Shown: in pieces, positions 7,281 through 13,807 of the stretch
How the letters are laid out: the number at the start of each line of letters is the position of its first letter
Position numbering within the stretch: the stretch's first letter is position 1
Source: Candidatus Methylomirabilota bacterium
Lineage (GTDB): Bacteria > Methylomirabilota > Methylomirabilia > Methylomirabilales > Methylomirabilaceae
Assembly (NCBI GenBank): GCA_028869615.1
Contig: JAGWRQ010000039.1
Coordinates: 1-13,807, forward strand
Length of the DNA: 13,807 nt
Direction: 5' to 3'
Translations under genes and position numbers: made by a program
Notes under the pieces: generated by a model
Told to the model about the DNA's origin: nothing
The model's input: only the letters and a program-made list of their open reading frames with translations
The model's database searches: none

Positions 7281-7286
7281 CTCCTT
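7281..7286 (-). promoter_or_regulatory. ribosome binding site deciding the DsbA-like start
   Basis: AAGGAG on the minus strand lies six bases before ATG 7274. The open frame extends upstream to an ATG at 7310, but starting there would put twelve polar residues ahead of the signal peptide and lacks a comparable site. Confidence 0.75.
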
Positions 7287-7327
7287 GTCATGAGTGTCCG
7301 ACGAAACCATTCGAGATCCTGACTGCG

Positions 7328-8956
7328 CTAGGCCTGCACCAGAAAGTTCCGCATCATATCCAGTTCTTCATGCTCGAGGTTGTGACAGTGATACAGATAC
7401 AGACCTGTGTAACGATCAAAGCGTTTGAGAATCGTGACCTTCTCCCCCGGCATCACCAACACCGTGTCCTTCCAGCCATCATCCACAAATCCTTGACTGA
7501 CCGAAGCGTACCGTTGCTCAAATCCCGGCGCCAACTCCCGCTTGAGTATCTGAAACGACTGTCCATGGATGTGCATCGGGTGGGCCATCATCATCCCGCG
7601 AGCACGGTGGTCCCGATTGACGAATTCCAGTACCTGCAAGGTGTTCAGGGGGATCATCTCCTCTTCGACGACCTTGGTCAGTTCGAACGAGCGGCCGTTC
7701 AGTCGTGGCGACATCCCCCTCATCGACAGGTGGATCGACCTCGGCGTCCTGGTGTTGGCAGCGTCTTGTAGCCGGTACCGCTCAATCCGCGAGAGACGGC
7801 GAGGGAGGGCAAGCTGATCGCGCTCCTCCCGTACAATGCGAATCGTCAGGATAGTGTACTCCGATCCGTGAGGCAGGGCGGCGCCCATCCTACCCATCAT
7901 CCCGCCTCGCATGCCGCGCCTCATCCCCATCATTCCACCACCCCCTCCTCCCATCATGCCGCCGCCCATACCCATCATCGGCATGACACCGGAAAAGGCA
8001 GCGCTGCGCAACGCAATCTCCTCGCCGACCTTTCGGCCGCGAAAATCTGCCCAGATATCCACTCGTTCTGCGGGGGCCAGCATCACATAGTTGCGGATCA
8101 CCGGGCTTTCCAGAAGCCCCCCATCGGTACCGATCACGGTCAGCGGACTCCCATCGCTCCACATCAACTTGTAGATGCGCGAATTAGAACCGTTGAGGAT
8201 CCGAAGGCGGTAGGCTCGGGTAGCCGCCGGGAGGACAAAATCCGGCTTGCCGTTGACCAGCACCCGATCGCCCAGGAACCCCATCCATCGATCATGCATA
8301 TGCTCGACATAGCGGAACTGGTTGCGGTCATCGAAGCTGCGATCCTGAATGACCAGTGGAACATCAAACTCATCGCGCGGCAGATCCAGCGACTGCTCTT
8401 CCGTGTCAGTCACGAGGATCAGGCCCGCCATACCGTAGTACACCTGCTCAGCCGTTCGTTTATCGGTGTGCGGGTGAAACCAATAGGTGCCGGCACGATC
8501 GAGAACCGTGTATTCATAAACAGAGGTTTGTCCGCTTCCTATCTGATGTCGAGGATGGCCGTCGGCTTTTTCTGGTACAAGCATGCCGTGTTGATGGATC
8601 ACGCAGTCTTCCGGCAGCTTATTATGGAAACGAATGCGGACCTTTTGCCCCTGGCGCAACCGCAGTACGGGACCGAGATAACTGTCCGGGATCGCCTCCA
8701 CGGTGCCGGCGGGCCCCTTGATTAACTCACCCGAAAACTTCCAGACCTTCGTCGGTCGATCTGACGAGAGAATCGGAAGCTCCGTTATCAGGGCTGTAAT
8801 CCTAAGCTCGATATCCGGTTCCGTTTGCCTTGGGCGCTCTTGAGAACCCTGCTCGACGGCTGCGAGCAGCCACTCCGGAGCCACGGCCATAGCGGCTGCG
8901 CTGAGACCGAGGCACTGCAAGAGCCTTCTCCGAGAGAGATCAGTCGCGTCGCTCAT
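7328..8956 (-). CDS. Tat-exported multicopper oxidase, CueO-like, with Met-rich insert
   Basis: From ATG 8956 this is a 542-residue multicopper oxidase. SRRRLLQ (8-14) ahead of a hydrophobic stretch is a Tat signal, so it is exported folded to the periplasm. All copper-ligand motifs are present: HQH (121-123), HPH (161-163), HPMHIHG with His459/462/464, and HCHNLEHEELDM with His523, Cys524, His525, His529 and axial Met534. That supplies a type-1 site and a trinuclear cluster. A Gly/Met insert at 325-357 holds 13 Met in 33 residues. In CueO a Met-rich insert binds Cu(I), so cuprous oxidase or copper-tolerance activity is the best guess. A laccase-type or Mn/Fe oxidase role is possible. AGGAG eight bases before ATG 8956 sets the start. 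It begins 30 bases after truA ends and is followed by the DsbA-like gene, a context suggesting one transcript. Confidence 0.95.
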   Translation of the reverse strand: MSDATDLSRRRLLQCLGLSAAAMAVAPEWLLAAVEQGSQERPRQTEPDIELRITALITELPILSSDRPTKVWKFSGELIKGPAGTVEAIPDSYLGPVLRLRQGQKVRIRFHNKLPEDCVIHQHGMLVPEKADGHPRHQIGSGQTSVYEYTVLDRAGTYWFHPHTDKRTAEQVYYGMAGLILVTDTEEQSLDLPRDEFDVPLVIQDRSFDDRNQFRYVEHMHDRWMGFLGDRVLVNGKPDFVLPAATRAYRLRILNGSNSRIYKLMWSDGSPLTVIGTDGGLLESPVIRNYVMLAPAERVDIWADFRGRKVGEEIALRSAAFSGVMPMMGMGGGMMGGGGGGMMGMRRGMRGGMMGRMGAALPHGSEYTILTIRIVREERDQLALPRRLSRIERYRLQDAANTRTPRSIHLSMRGMSPRLNGRSFELTKVVEEEMIPLNTLQVLEFVNRDHRARGMMMAHPMHIHGQSFQILKRELAPGFEQRYASVSQGFVDDGWKDTVLVMPGEKVTILKRFDRYTGLYLYHCHNLEHEELDMMRNFLVQA

Positions 8957-8964
8957 AGGAAGCA

Positions 8965-8969
8965 CTCCT
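8965..8969 (-). promoter_or_regulatory. ribosome binding site deciding the multicopper oxidase start
   Basis: On the minus strand AGGAG (8969-8965) is eight bases before ATG 8956. An upstream in-frame GTG at 8965 shares a base with this site, so it cannot be the start served by it. Confidence 0.75.
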
Positions 8970-8986
8970 CTTGCTCTACGTAGTCC

Positions 8987-9778
8987 TTATGAAGAGACCA
9001 TGACGCATGACGTCGCAGCCTTTTCGACGTGTACGCCAAACGGGTGGTAACCCACTTCAAGTAAGCAAAGGCCATGTGAAGAGATCGTCTTTGACGCTTG
9101 ATTACGATCTCTTCCTTCATGTATTGCTTTAAGATCTTTCGGTCGTAATCTCTCACGTCCAACGTCCAGCAAGGTTCCCATGATGATTCGGATCATGTGG
9201 CGGAGAAACCCATCGGCCACGATCTCAAAACACAGATGATCCCCTTGCTGCCGGAACTCAGCCGTCAAAACCGTCCGGACCGGGGACTCTGCGGAGCTGT
9301 GCGCGGCTTGAAAGGCGCTGAAATCGTGGGTGCCGATCAGATCCTTCGCAGCCGCAGCCATGGCGTCTATCTCTAGGGGATAAGGGACAAACAAGGTATA
9401 GCGACGCTCAAGGGCGGATGGGTATGGACGCGTGAGAAGGGTATACCGGTACCGCTTCCATTGAGCCCAGCGCTGGGCGTGAAAGTCGTTGTCCATCTCC
9501 TCCACCGCCGTCACGACAATATCGGGCGGCAAGACGCTGGTCAAGGCGCGCCGAAGGGTGTCGGGCGGATGGTTGAATTCAGCTCGAAGACTGGCGACCT
9601 GACCAAGGGCGTGGACGCCGGCATCGGTTCGGCCCGCGCCCATCACGTGGACGCGCTGCCCGACAATTCGCGCGACCGCTTCCTCCAGCGTTCCCTGAAC
9701 GGTCGTCATGCCAGGCTGAATCTGCCAGCCATGATAGTCGGTGCCATCGTATTCGAGCGTCAATTTGTAGGTCGTCAT
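8987..9778 (-). CDS. truA: tRNA pseudouridine synthase A
   Basis: TruA converts uridines 38-40 in the anticodon stem-loop of tRNAs to pseudouridine. The 263-residue length is normal. Visible marks are the N-terminal strand YKLTLEYDGTDYHGWQIQPG (4-23), the catalytic block GAGRTDAGVHALGQV with the nucleophile Asp52, the mid-domain block YRYTLL, the GTHDFSAF block (about 148-155), and the C-terminal blocks DGFLRHMIRIIMGTLLDVG and HGLCLLEVGY. The protein is cytosolic. The Shine-Dalgarno is weak (GGAT, four bases before the ATG), and a strong hairpin ends only 16 bases upstream of the start, so translation may depend on leader structure. It follows asd by 80 bases and is followed after 30 bases by the multicopper oxidase gene. 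asd-truA adjacency is seen in other bacteria; truA next to an oxidase gene is less expected. Confidence 0.96.
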   Translation of the reverse strand: MTTYKLTLEYDGTDYHGWQIQPGMTTVQGTLEEAVARIVGQRVHVMGAGRTDAGVHALGQVASLRAEFNHPPDTLRRALTSVLPPDIVVTAVEEMDNDFHAQRWAQWKRYRYTLLTRPYPSALERRYTLFVPYPLEIDAMAAAAKDLIGTHDFSAFQAAHSSAESPVRTVLTAEFRQQGDHLCFEIVADGFLRHMIRIIMGTLLDVGRERLRPKDLKAIHEGRDRNQASKTISSHGLCLLEVGYHPFGVHVEKAATSCVMVSS

Positions 9779-9794
9779 TGTTATCCGGAAACAC

Positions 9795-9825
9795 GAACAG
9801 GAGCGCCTATGCTGCGCTCCTGTTC
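9795..9825 (-). terminator. perfect 12-bp hairpin between asd and truA
   Basis: GAACAGGAGCGC (9795-9806) and GCGCTCCTGTTC (9814-9825) are exact reverse complements around a seven-base loop. The stem is long and GC-rich. On the minus strand it is followed by GTGTTTCC, only a short T-tract, so it would be an imperfect intrinsic terminator for asd. Partial termination, transcript stabilisation, or control of the truA start 16 bases downstream are all possible. Confidence 0.55.
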
Positions 9826-9830
9826 ACAAA

Positions 9831-9846
9831 TGATCTGTGGAGATCA
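9831..9846 (-). repeat. small 6-bp hairpin after asd
   Basis: TGATCT (9831-9836) pairs perfectly with AGATCA (9841-9846) around a four-base loop, 12 bases after the asd stop and five bases from the larger hairpin. On the minus strand it is the first of two consecutive stem-loops in the asd-truA gap. Confidence 0.45.
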
Positions 9847-9858
9847 AGGAGAGGCCGT

Positions 9859-10881
9859 TCAAAGATAGCGATCGACTAACAGTTCAGCAATCTGAATGGC
9901 GTTCAGGGCCGCCCCCTTTCGAAGCTGGTCTCCCACCACCCAGAGATTGAGGGCATGATCGTTCGAAAGATCTTCCCTGATCCTGCCCACAAAGCAGTCG
10001 TCCTTACCGGCCGCGAAGAGCGGCATCGGGTAGCGGTCTGCTTCCGGCTCATCGATCACGACGAGCCCCGGCATCTGCGAAAGCAACTCCTTCGCCTTGT
10101 CCACCCCGATCTTCCGCTCCGTCTCGACATTCATGGAAACCGAATGGGCCGTAAAGACCGGGACGCGCACGGTCGTCGGCGAGACCCCGATCGATTCATC
10201 TCCCAGGATCTTCCTGGTCTCGAAGACAAGCTTCAACTCCTCTTTCGTGTAGCCGTTCGGCTGGAATGCGTCGATGTGGGGAATGACGTTGAACGCAATC
10301 TGTTTGGGGAATGCACTGATCGTGATCGGCTTACCTTCGGCCCAGGCCAAGGTCTGTCTTCGTAGCTCCTCGATTCCCTTCGCTCCCGCGCCGGAGACTG
10401 CCTGATAGCTCGAGGCGATCACGCGCCTGACTCGGCCGTAGTCGTGCAGCGGCTTGAGCGGCATAAGCATGACGATCGTCGTGCAGTTGGGGTTGGCGAT
10501 GATCCCGCGGGCTTGGTAGCCGGCAAGCGCCTCCGGGTTAATCTCCGGAACCACAAGCGGGATGTCAGGCTCCATCCGGAACGCGGAGCTATTGTCGATA
10601 ACGACCGCCCCGGCCTTGACGGCCGCCGGGGCGAACTCGTGACTGCGGGTGGCGCCGGCCGAAAAGAGGGCGATATCGATCCCCTGGAACGAACTATCTC
10701 CCAACCGCTCGACCTTGATCTCCTCCCCGCGAAAGGTCAGGCTCGTTTCGGCGGAGCGCTCGGAGGCCAAGAGCTTCAGACGCCGAACGGGAAAGTTCCG
10801 CTCCTCCAACAGTCGAAGCATCGTCTCTCCGACCGCGCCGGTGGCTCCGACGACCGCTACTGTGTATGTTCTGTTCGCCAT
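9859..10881 (-). CDS. asd: aspartate-semialdehyde dehydrogenase
   Basis: Asd reduces aspartyl phosphate to aspartate semialdehyde with NADPH, the branch point to lysine/diaminopimelate, threonine and methionine. The 340-residue length is typical. The N-terminal Rossmann nucleotide loop is GATGAVGETML (12-22). IDNSSAFRM lies at 95-103, the active-site Cys133 is in ANPNCTTI, and SYQAVSGAGAKGIEEL lies at 158-173. The acid-base His246 is in RVPVFTAHS, and NLWVVGDQLRKGAALNAIQI is near the C-terminus. It is cytosolic. The gene begins 15 bases after leuA ends and has only a weak Shine-Dalgarno, which suggests coupling to leuA. In related clusters leuC, leuD and leuB often sit between leuA and asd; here they are absent. 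Confidence 0.97.
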   Translation of the reverse strand: MANRTYTVAVVGATGAVGETMLRLLEERNFPVRRLKLLASERSAETSLTFRGEEIKVERLGDSSFQGIDIALFSAGATRSHEFAPAAVKAGAVVIDNSSAFRMEPDIPLVVPEINPEALAGYQARGIIANPNCTTIVMLMPLKPLHDYGRVRRVIASSYQAVSGAGAKGIEELRRQTLAWAEGKPITISAFPKQIAFNVIPHIDAFQPNGYTKEELKLVFETRKILGDESIGVSPTTVRVPVFTAHSVSMNVETERKIGVDKAKELLSQMPGLVVIDEPEADRYPMPLFAAGKDDCFVGRIREDLSNDHALNLWVVGDQLRKGAALNAIQIAELLVDRYL

Positions 10882-10896
10882 GTCACGCGCTCTCAG

Positions 10897-12444
10897 TCAC
10901 AGGCCCCTCGGCGCAGCCGTATCTTTAGGCGGCCGCTCGGCGCCGACAATCTTATTGACCGCATTCAGGTAGGCTCGCACGCTGGCCTCGATGACATCGG
11001 TGGAGCTTCCTCTACCGATCACGGTATGGCCATTAACCTCCAACTTCAGGACTACTTCGCCCAATGCATCCTTCCCGCCGGTGATGGCCCTGATCGAATA
11101 ATCGGCCAGCCGTCCCTGAACCTTGGTAATCTGGTCGATTGCCTTGTAGGCCGCGTCCACCGGGCCATCGCCCCAGCCCGATTCCTGGAACATCTCGTGC
11201 TCGCGCTTGAGCCGCACGGTGGCGGTGGGAACAAGGTTCGTACCGCTGGTAAACTGCAGATGATCAAGAGTATAGGTCTCGCCGGCGGCCAGGACTTCCT
11301 CCTCGACAATGGCCAGCAGGTCGTCGTCGAACACCTCTTTCTTCTTGTCGGCCACGACCTTGAACCGGGTAAAGGCCCGGTTGATGGCCTCTTCAGGTAG
11401 CATCACGCCAAGTTCCTCCAACCGCTTCTTGAAGGCGTGCCGCCCGGAGTGCTTGCCCAGGACCAGTCGGCTCTGAGGAACCCCTACCGATTCCGGGGTC
11501 ATAATCTCATAGGTCAGCGGCTTCTGCAGCACCCCGTGCTGGTGGACGCCGGCCTCGTGCGCGAAGGCGTTGGCGCCGACGATCGCCTTATTCGGCTGGA
11601 CGGGGATCCCGATAATGCTGGTCAACAGCTTGCTGGACCGGTAGATCTCCTCCGTGTTGATGCCGGTCTCAAAGTCGAGGAGGTCTTTTCGTGTTCGCAG
11701 CGCCATCACGATCTCTTCCAGAGAGGCGTTTCCGGCACGCTCGCCGATCCCGTTAATGGTGCATTCGACCTGTCGGGCCCCGTTTCTGATCGCCTCCAGC
11801 GAGTTGGCCACCGCCAGCCCAAGGTCGTTATGGCAGTGGCAGCTTATCACCGCCTTGTCGATGTTGGGCACCCGATCGAACAGATTCTTGATCCGAGCTC
11901 CAAACTCCCAGGGAAGTCCGTAGCCGACCGTATCGGGGATGTTGATCGTCGTGGCGCCCGCCCTGATCACCTCTTCAACAACCTTACAGAGATAATCCTG
12001 CTCGCTCCGATGGGCGTCCTCCGGCGAGAACTCGACATCGTCGGTATAGCACCTGGCATGCTTCACCGCCGCAATAGCGGCCTGCAGGACCTCCTCCTGG
12101 GTCGATTTCAGCTTGTAGGTGATGTGAATCTCCGAGGTCGCGATGAAGATATGGATCCTTGGACGATCGGCATACTTCAACGCCTCCCAGGCGCGGTCGA
12201 TGTCGAGATCGCGAGTCCGGCAGAGGCTGGCGATGATCGGCCCGCCCTTGAGGTTCTGGGCGATCGTCTTGACCGCCTCAAAATCGTCTTCGGATGCGAC
12301 AGCGAAACCGGCCTCAATCACGTCTACCTTCAGACGCGTCAGTTGCCGGGCCATCTCCAGCTTCTCCCTGGTATTCATGCTGCAGCCCGGCGCCTGTTCG
12401 CCGTCCCTGAGCGTCGTGTCGAAGATCACAATTCGCTTGCTCAT
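10897..12444 (-). CDS. leuA: 2-isopropylmalate synthase
   Basis: LeuA condenses acetyl-CoA with 2-oxoisovalerate, the first committed step of leucine synthesis. The 515 residues match the standard bacterial form. The catalytic TIM barrel (about 1-275) shows FDTTLRDGEQAPG with Arg13 and metal ligand Asp14, EAGFAVAS (44-51), the second metal motif HCHNDLGLAVANSL with His203 and His205, and ECTINGIGERAGNASLEE with Asn239. A linker with HEAGVHQHGVL (296-306) and GKHSGRHAFK follows. The LeuA dimer domain, which binds leucine for feedback inhibition, fills about 370-500, so allosteric control is expected. AGGTAAG directly ahead of the ATG serves as ribosome site, and the gap to pssA is five bases. 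The long HCHND-type sequence fits leuA better than the shorter homocitrate or citramalate synthases. Confidence 0.97.
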   Translation of the reverse strand: MSKRIVIFDTTLRDGEQAPGCSMNTREKLEMARQLTRLKVDVIEAGFAVASEDDFEAVKTIAQNLKGGPIIASLCRTRDLDIDRAWEALKYADRPRIHIFIATSEIHITYKLKSTQEEVLQAAIAAVKHARCYTDDVEFSPEDAHRSEQDYLCKVVEEVIRAGATTINIPDTVGYGLPWEFGARIKNLFDRVPNIDKAVISCHCHNDLGLAVANSLEAIRNGARQVECTINGIGERAGNASLEEIVMALRTRKDLLDFETGINTEEIYRSSKLLTSIIGIPVQPNKAIVGANAFAHEAGVHQHGVLQKPLTYEIMTPESVGVPQSRLVLGKHSGRHAFKKRLEELGVMLPEEAINRAFTRFKVVADKKKEVFDDDLLAIVEEEVLAAGETYTLDHLQFTSGTNLVPTATVRLKREHEMFQESGWGDGPVDAAYKAIDQITKVQGRLADYSIRAITGGKDALGEVVLKLEVNGHTVIGRGSSTDVIEASVRAYLNAVNKIVGAERPPKDTAAPRGL

Positions 12445-12449
12445 CTTAC

Positions 12450-13250
12450 CTACGCTCCACCTTTGCCGCCGGCCGCCTGCTCCACCGGCTGAGGCAGGCG
12501 TCGTTGAATCGGTGGAATGAGACGAATCACACCGTACAGGGCATACAGGGAAAAGAACAAAAAGGCCACCAGGCTCGGTGCTGACGCGACGACCAAGACC
12601 ACGAGTGTCAGACCGAACAGGAGCGCGAATGGTTGACGCTTTTTGATCTCGATCCCTTTCAGGCTGCGGTACCGCAGCCGACTGACCATCAGGAACGACA
12701 GGGCGTAGACGATGACGACCATGAGCGCGGACGTCACTCGATCCGACAGCAACTCACGGTCAAAGAGAACCAGTGAAGGCGACTCCCGCATGAAGAGCAC
12801 AAAGGAAGCGATCACCGCCGCAGCCGCCGGAATCGGGAGACCGACAAAATAGCGCTTGTCGAGCGTCTGCGTCTGGACGTTGAAGCGCGCCAACCTGAAG
12901 GCGCCACTTGATACGAACAGCGCTGTCGGGATGATCGATCCGAACAGCCAGCCCATTTTGGTGTATGGTTTGATCGCCCACGCATACGAGAGGATGGCAG
13001 GCGCGACGCCGAACGCGACAAGGTCCGCCAGCGAATCAAGCTGCACGCCGAACTCGCTCTGACTGTTGGTGAGCCGGGCGACAGCTCCGTCGAGGCCGTC
13101 CAGAATCAGCGCCACGAGGATCGCGATGGCCGCGCGGGTGTAGTCATCGTTGTGGACGGCGACGATCGCATAGACGCCGCACAGCAGGCTACTGATAGTC
13201 AGCAGGCTCGGCAGGAAATAGACCCCTCGTCGGCGCCTGCCCCTCCTCAT
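12450..13250 (-). CDS. pssA: CDP-diacylglycerol-serine O-phosphatidyltransferase
   Basis: PssA makes phosphatidylserine from CDP-diacylglycerol and serine in the inner membrane. The CDP-alcohol phosphotransferase motif DGx2ARx8Gx3Dx3D is complete: Asp54, Gly55, Ala58, Arg59, Gly68, Asp72 and Asp76. The 266-residue protein starts with a basic patch (MRRGRRRRG) and has about six to eight hydrophobic segments, typical of the integral-membrane type (Bacillus-like) rather than the peripheral E. coli type. The ATG overlaps the psd stop by four bases (ATGA). Because Psd decarboxylates the PssA product to phosphatidylethanolamine, the pair encodes consecutive steps and is probably translationally coupled. 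The C-terminus ends in a low-complexity GGKGGA tail. Confidence 0.95.
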   Translation of the reverse strand: MRRGRRRRGVYFLPSLLTISSLLCGVYAIVAVHNDDYTRAAIAILVALILDGLDGAVARLTNSQSEFGVQLDSLADLVAFGVAPAILSYAWAIKPYTKMGWLFGSIIPTALFVSSGAFRLARFNVQTQTLDKRYFVGLPIPAAAAVIASFVLFMRESPSLVLFDRELLSDRVTSALMVVIVYALSFLMVSRLRYRSLKGIEIKKRQPFALLFGLTLVVLVVASAPSLVAFLFFSLYALYGVIRLIPPIQRRLPQPVEQAAGGKGGA

Positions 13251-13807
13251 CGGAGCGCCCCCATCACAGTGGTTCCTCCGTGTACACGATCTCCGCGTTT
13301 CACAAAAACCTCTGCACGCGCCGGAACGATAAGATCGACGCGTGATCCGAACCGAATCATCCCGATCCGCTCTCCGGCCTCAAGCTTTTGTTCTGGAACG
13401 ACCCGACAGACGATGCGTCTCGCGATAAAGCCTGCGATCTGTTTCACCAATAATCGACCTTCCGGCGCCTTCAGCGTAATAAGATTCTGTTCGTTATCTG
13501 CCGACGCCTCAGACTGCCACGCCAGCCGAAACGTCCCGGGTCTGTACTCAACTTTTTCGACCACCGCGGGAAACGGCGCGCGGTTGATATGTACATCGAG
13601 AACCGACAGGAAGATGCTGATCTGGGTGGCCGGCTCTCGCAACTCCTGGCCAAGGTACTGGGTGACCTGGACAACGGTTCCATCAGCGGGGGCAAGAATC
13701 AGCCCCTCGCCTTTCGGAATATCGCGTACCGGATCACGAAAAAACAGTGCCACCAACACGGCCAAGACACATGTCGTAACACTACTACCATGCCACCCTA
13801 CAACCCA
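13247..13807 (-). CDS. psd: phosphatidylserine decarboxylase, short form (5' end beyond the window)
   Basis: Psd decarboxylates phosphatidylserine to phosphatidylethanolamine using a self-made pyruvoyl group. The reading frame stays open to the window edge, giving 186 visible residues; the true start lies outside. The visible N-terminal portion is Trp/Val-rich and hydrophobic, the membrane anchor, followed by FFRDPVRD, the family's standard junction. Further marks are LAPADG, where Asp is part of the self-cleavage machinery, DVHINRAP with its conserved His, and IRFGSRVDL near the C-terminus, whose Gly-Ser bond is the cleavage site producing the pyruvoyl Ser. The FGS form and the length mark the short (archaeal/alphaproteobacterial-like) type. 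It overlaps pssA by four bases and is the most upstream visible gene of the minus-strand cluster, so the promoter lies beyond the window. Confidence 0.93.
   Translation of the reverse strand, partial: WVVGWHGSSVTTCVLAVLVALFFRDPVRDIPKGEGLILAPADGTVVQVTQYLGQELREPATQISIFLSVLDVHINRAPFPAVVEKVEYRPGTFRLAWQSEASADNEQNLITLKAPEGRLLVKQIAGFIARRIVCRVVPEQKLEAGERIGMIRFGSRVDLIVPARAEVFVKRGDRVHGGTTVMGALR

Noticed and set aside
7886..7984. Short repeated CATCAT/CCC units resembling a tandem DNA repeat
   Set aside because: The pattern is explained by Met and Gly codons in the Met-rich insert of the oxidase; no regular spacers or CRISPR-like repeats are present.
8953..9162. A 69-codon minus-strand frame bridging truA and the oxidase
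   Set aside because: It overlaps the well-conserved TruA C-terminus in another frame and lacks a ribosome site.
11437..12492. A 351-codon plus-strand frame opposite leuA
   Set aside because: It lies entirely antisense to leuA, whose catalytic motifs are intact, and shows no domain of its own.
13247..13765. A complete psd starting with TTG at 13765
   Set aside because: The frame continues without a stop to the window edge, and the extra residues extend the expected hydrophobic N-terminus, so the gene is treated as cut by the edge.

Overview
The window is GC-rich, densely coded bacterial chromosome with two blocks of genes that converge near position 5,480. There are thirteen protein genes, twelve complete and one running off the right edge. 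I see no tRNA, rRNA, CRISPR array, insertion sequence or phage gene. The envelope proteins (Tat-exported multicopper oxidase, DsbA-like oxidoreductase, DUF3300/DUF2950 pair, ABC exporter with a membrane-fusion protein) point to a Gram-negative cell plan. The order psd-pssA-leuA-asd-truA resembles the psd-pssA-leuA-(leuCDB)-asd clusters of deltaproteobacteria, Nitrospirae and NC10-type bacteria. An NC10 ('Methylomirabilis'-like) source would fit, but this is inference from gene order and composition.

Plus-strand block (1-5441). First comes a pair of exported proteins of unknown function, DUF3300 then DUF2950. A 261-base gene-free stretch follows, with an 11-bp perfect inverted repeat. Then comes a compact three-gene operon for a DevBCA/MacAB-like exporter: FtsX-type permease, separate ATPase, HlyD-family membrane-fusion protein. 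No outer-membrane TolC-like gene is present.

Minus-strand block (5524-13807), transcribed right to left. It starts with psd (open at the edge), pssA, leuA and asd, packed with gaps of -4, 5 and 15 bases. This joins the two steps of phosphatidylethanolamine synthesis to leucine and aspartate-family amino-acid synthesis. After an 80-base gap with a perfect 12-bp hairpin come truA, a Tat-secreted CueO-like multicopper oxidase with a Met/Gly-rich insert, and an exported protein with a SurA-like N-terminal part and a DsbA-like thioredoxin domain. Gaps there are 30 and 53 bases, so the last three may be co-transcribed. Separately, a small SnoaL-like (ester-cyclase family) gene lies at 5524-5973 behind its own plausible sigma-70 promoter.

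The most interesting part is the envelope copper-oxidase plus disulfide-oxidoreductase pair at the end of a housekeeping operon. It suggests a periplasmic unit for copper handling or oxidative folding. I see no strong evidence for a wholly new system; the observations below are leads graded accordingly.
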